DNA from: Deltaproteobacteria bacterium
GTDB taxonomy: Bacteria > Desulfobacterota > Desulfobacteria > Desulfobacterales > UBA11574
Direction of reading: 5' to 3'
Assembly (NCBI GenBank): GCA_019313025.1
Contig: JAFDCA010000100.1
Span: 1-5,720, forward strand
Length of the DNA stretch: 5,720 bases
Positions 5,587 through 5,720 of the stretch are shown one piece after another (the stretch's first letter is position 1; every line of letters starts with the position of its first letter). The position numbers and the translations under genes were made by a program. A model generated the notes under the pieces. It was not told the DNA's origin, searched no databases, and was given only the letters and a program-made list of their open reading frames with translations.

Positions 5587-5720
5587 CAATCATCCTTCCA
5601 AATGAATCTCCGTCTCCGTGAATTCGGCAACTGTCAACGGATACATGATCCACCAGGAAATATTCTTCTATTGGATGAGGGCATCTGTCTTCAATAGCCA
5701 GTTGTCCGCTTTCTGAACAA
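5555..5720 (-). CDS. C-terminal end of a probable class A penicillin-binding protein (partial)
   Basis: The minus strand is open from the right edge to a TAA at 5555-5557, giving 54 residues; the rest of the gene lies outside the window. The segment starts 'CSESGQLAIEDRCPHPIEEYF', and a third Cys in 'DSCRIHG' follows. The order Cys, SG, Ala, CP, E-Y-F, then Cys-x-x-His is what I know from the tails of bifunctional transglycosylase/transpeptidase penicillin-binding proteins (PBP1 family). The catalytic domains are not visible, so this is a tail-only call; another Cys-containing exported protein is possible. The last 32 nt overlap the TPR lipoprotein gene. If the call is right, the upstream partner of the lipoprotein is a peptidoglycan synthase. 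Confidence 0.55.
   Translation of the reverse strand, partial: CSESGQLAIEDRCPHPIEEYFLVDHVSVDSCRIHGDGDSFGRMIDGIKDFFHKF
5593..5599 (-). promoter_or_regulatory. Ribosome binding site deciding the lipoprotein start
   Basis: GGAAGGA on the minus strand ends 6 nt before the ATG at 5586 and only 3 nt before the in-frame TTG at 5589, so the ATG is the better start. The site lies within the coding sequence of the upstream partial gene. Confidence 0.6.

Overview
The window looks like a chromosomal, envelope-biased stretch from a Gram-negative bacterium. The best guess is a sulfate-reducing Desulfobacterota (Desulfobacterales-like) organism. This rests on an AsmA-family protein, a lipoprotein with an outer-membrane-type lipobox, a bactofilin, and a diadenylate cyclase joined to YbbR domains, in DNA of moderate GC. 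The taxonomic call is inference from gene content, not from a marker gene. I see no tRNA, rRNA, CRISPR array, transposase or phage gene.

Left part (1-1587, all minus strand): the N-terminal 251 residues of an AsmA-like membrane protein, cut by the window edge. Upstream of it is an AT-rich, membrane-anchored protein of unknown family. The intergenic region 1588-1903 is divergent. It carries two operator-like palindromes and a good sigma70-type promoter that points right.

Middle (1904-3790, plus strand): a probable two-gene operon. A small exported DUF2914-type protein is followed 18 nt later by a 474-residue protein. That protein joins a CdaA-type membrane diadenylate cyclase (DGA and RHR motifs intact) to a CdaR/YbbR-type extracytoplasmic region in one polypeptide. 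It should make cyclic di-AMP in the cytoplasm and sense or regulate from the periplasmic side. In many bacteria cdaA and cdaR are separate genes followed by glmM; here they are fused and no glmM follows.

Junction (3790-3942): the convergent gap between the cyclase and the next minus-strand gene is short. It is full of structure: a nested GC-rich inverted repeat, three spaced copies of TGGRWTAAT, and a compound hairpin over the methyltransferase stop codon.

Right part (3928-5720, all minus strand, read right to left): the last 54 codons of a probable class A penicillin-binding protein overlap the start of a TPR lipoprotein gene. A near-consensus promoter (TTGACA-17-TATTAT) then drives a bactofilin, and a methyltransferase-fold protein with an eroded SAM-binding loop follows 3 nt after it. 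The grouping of a peptidoglycan synthase, an outer-membrane lipoprotein and a bactofilin scaffold suggests a cell-wall or cell-shape module. The c-di-AMP synthase next door is also a class of protein tied to wall homeostasis in other bacteria.
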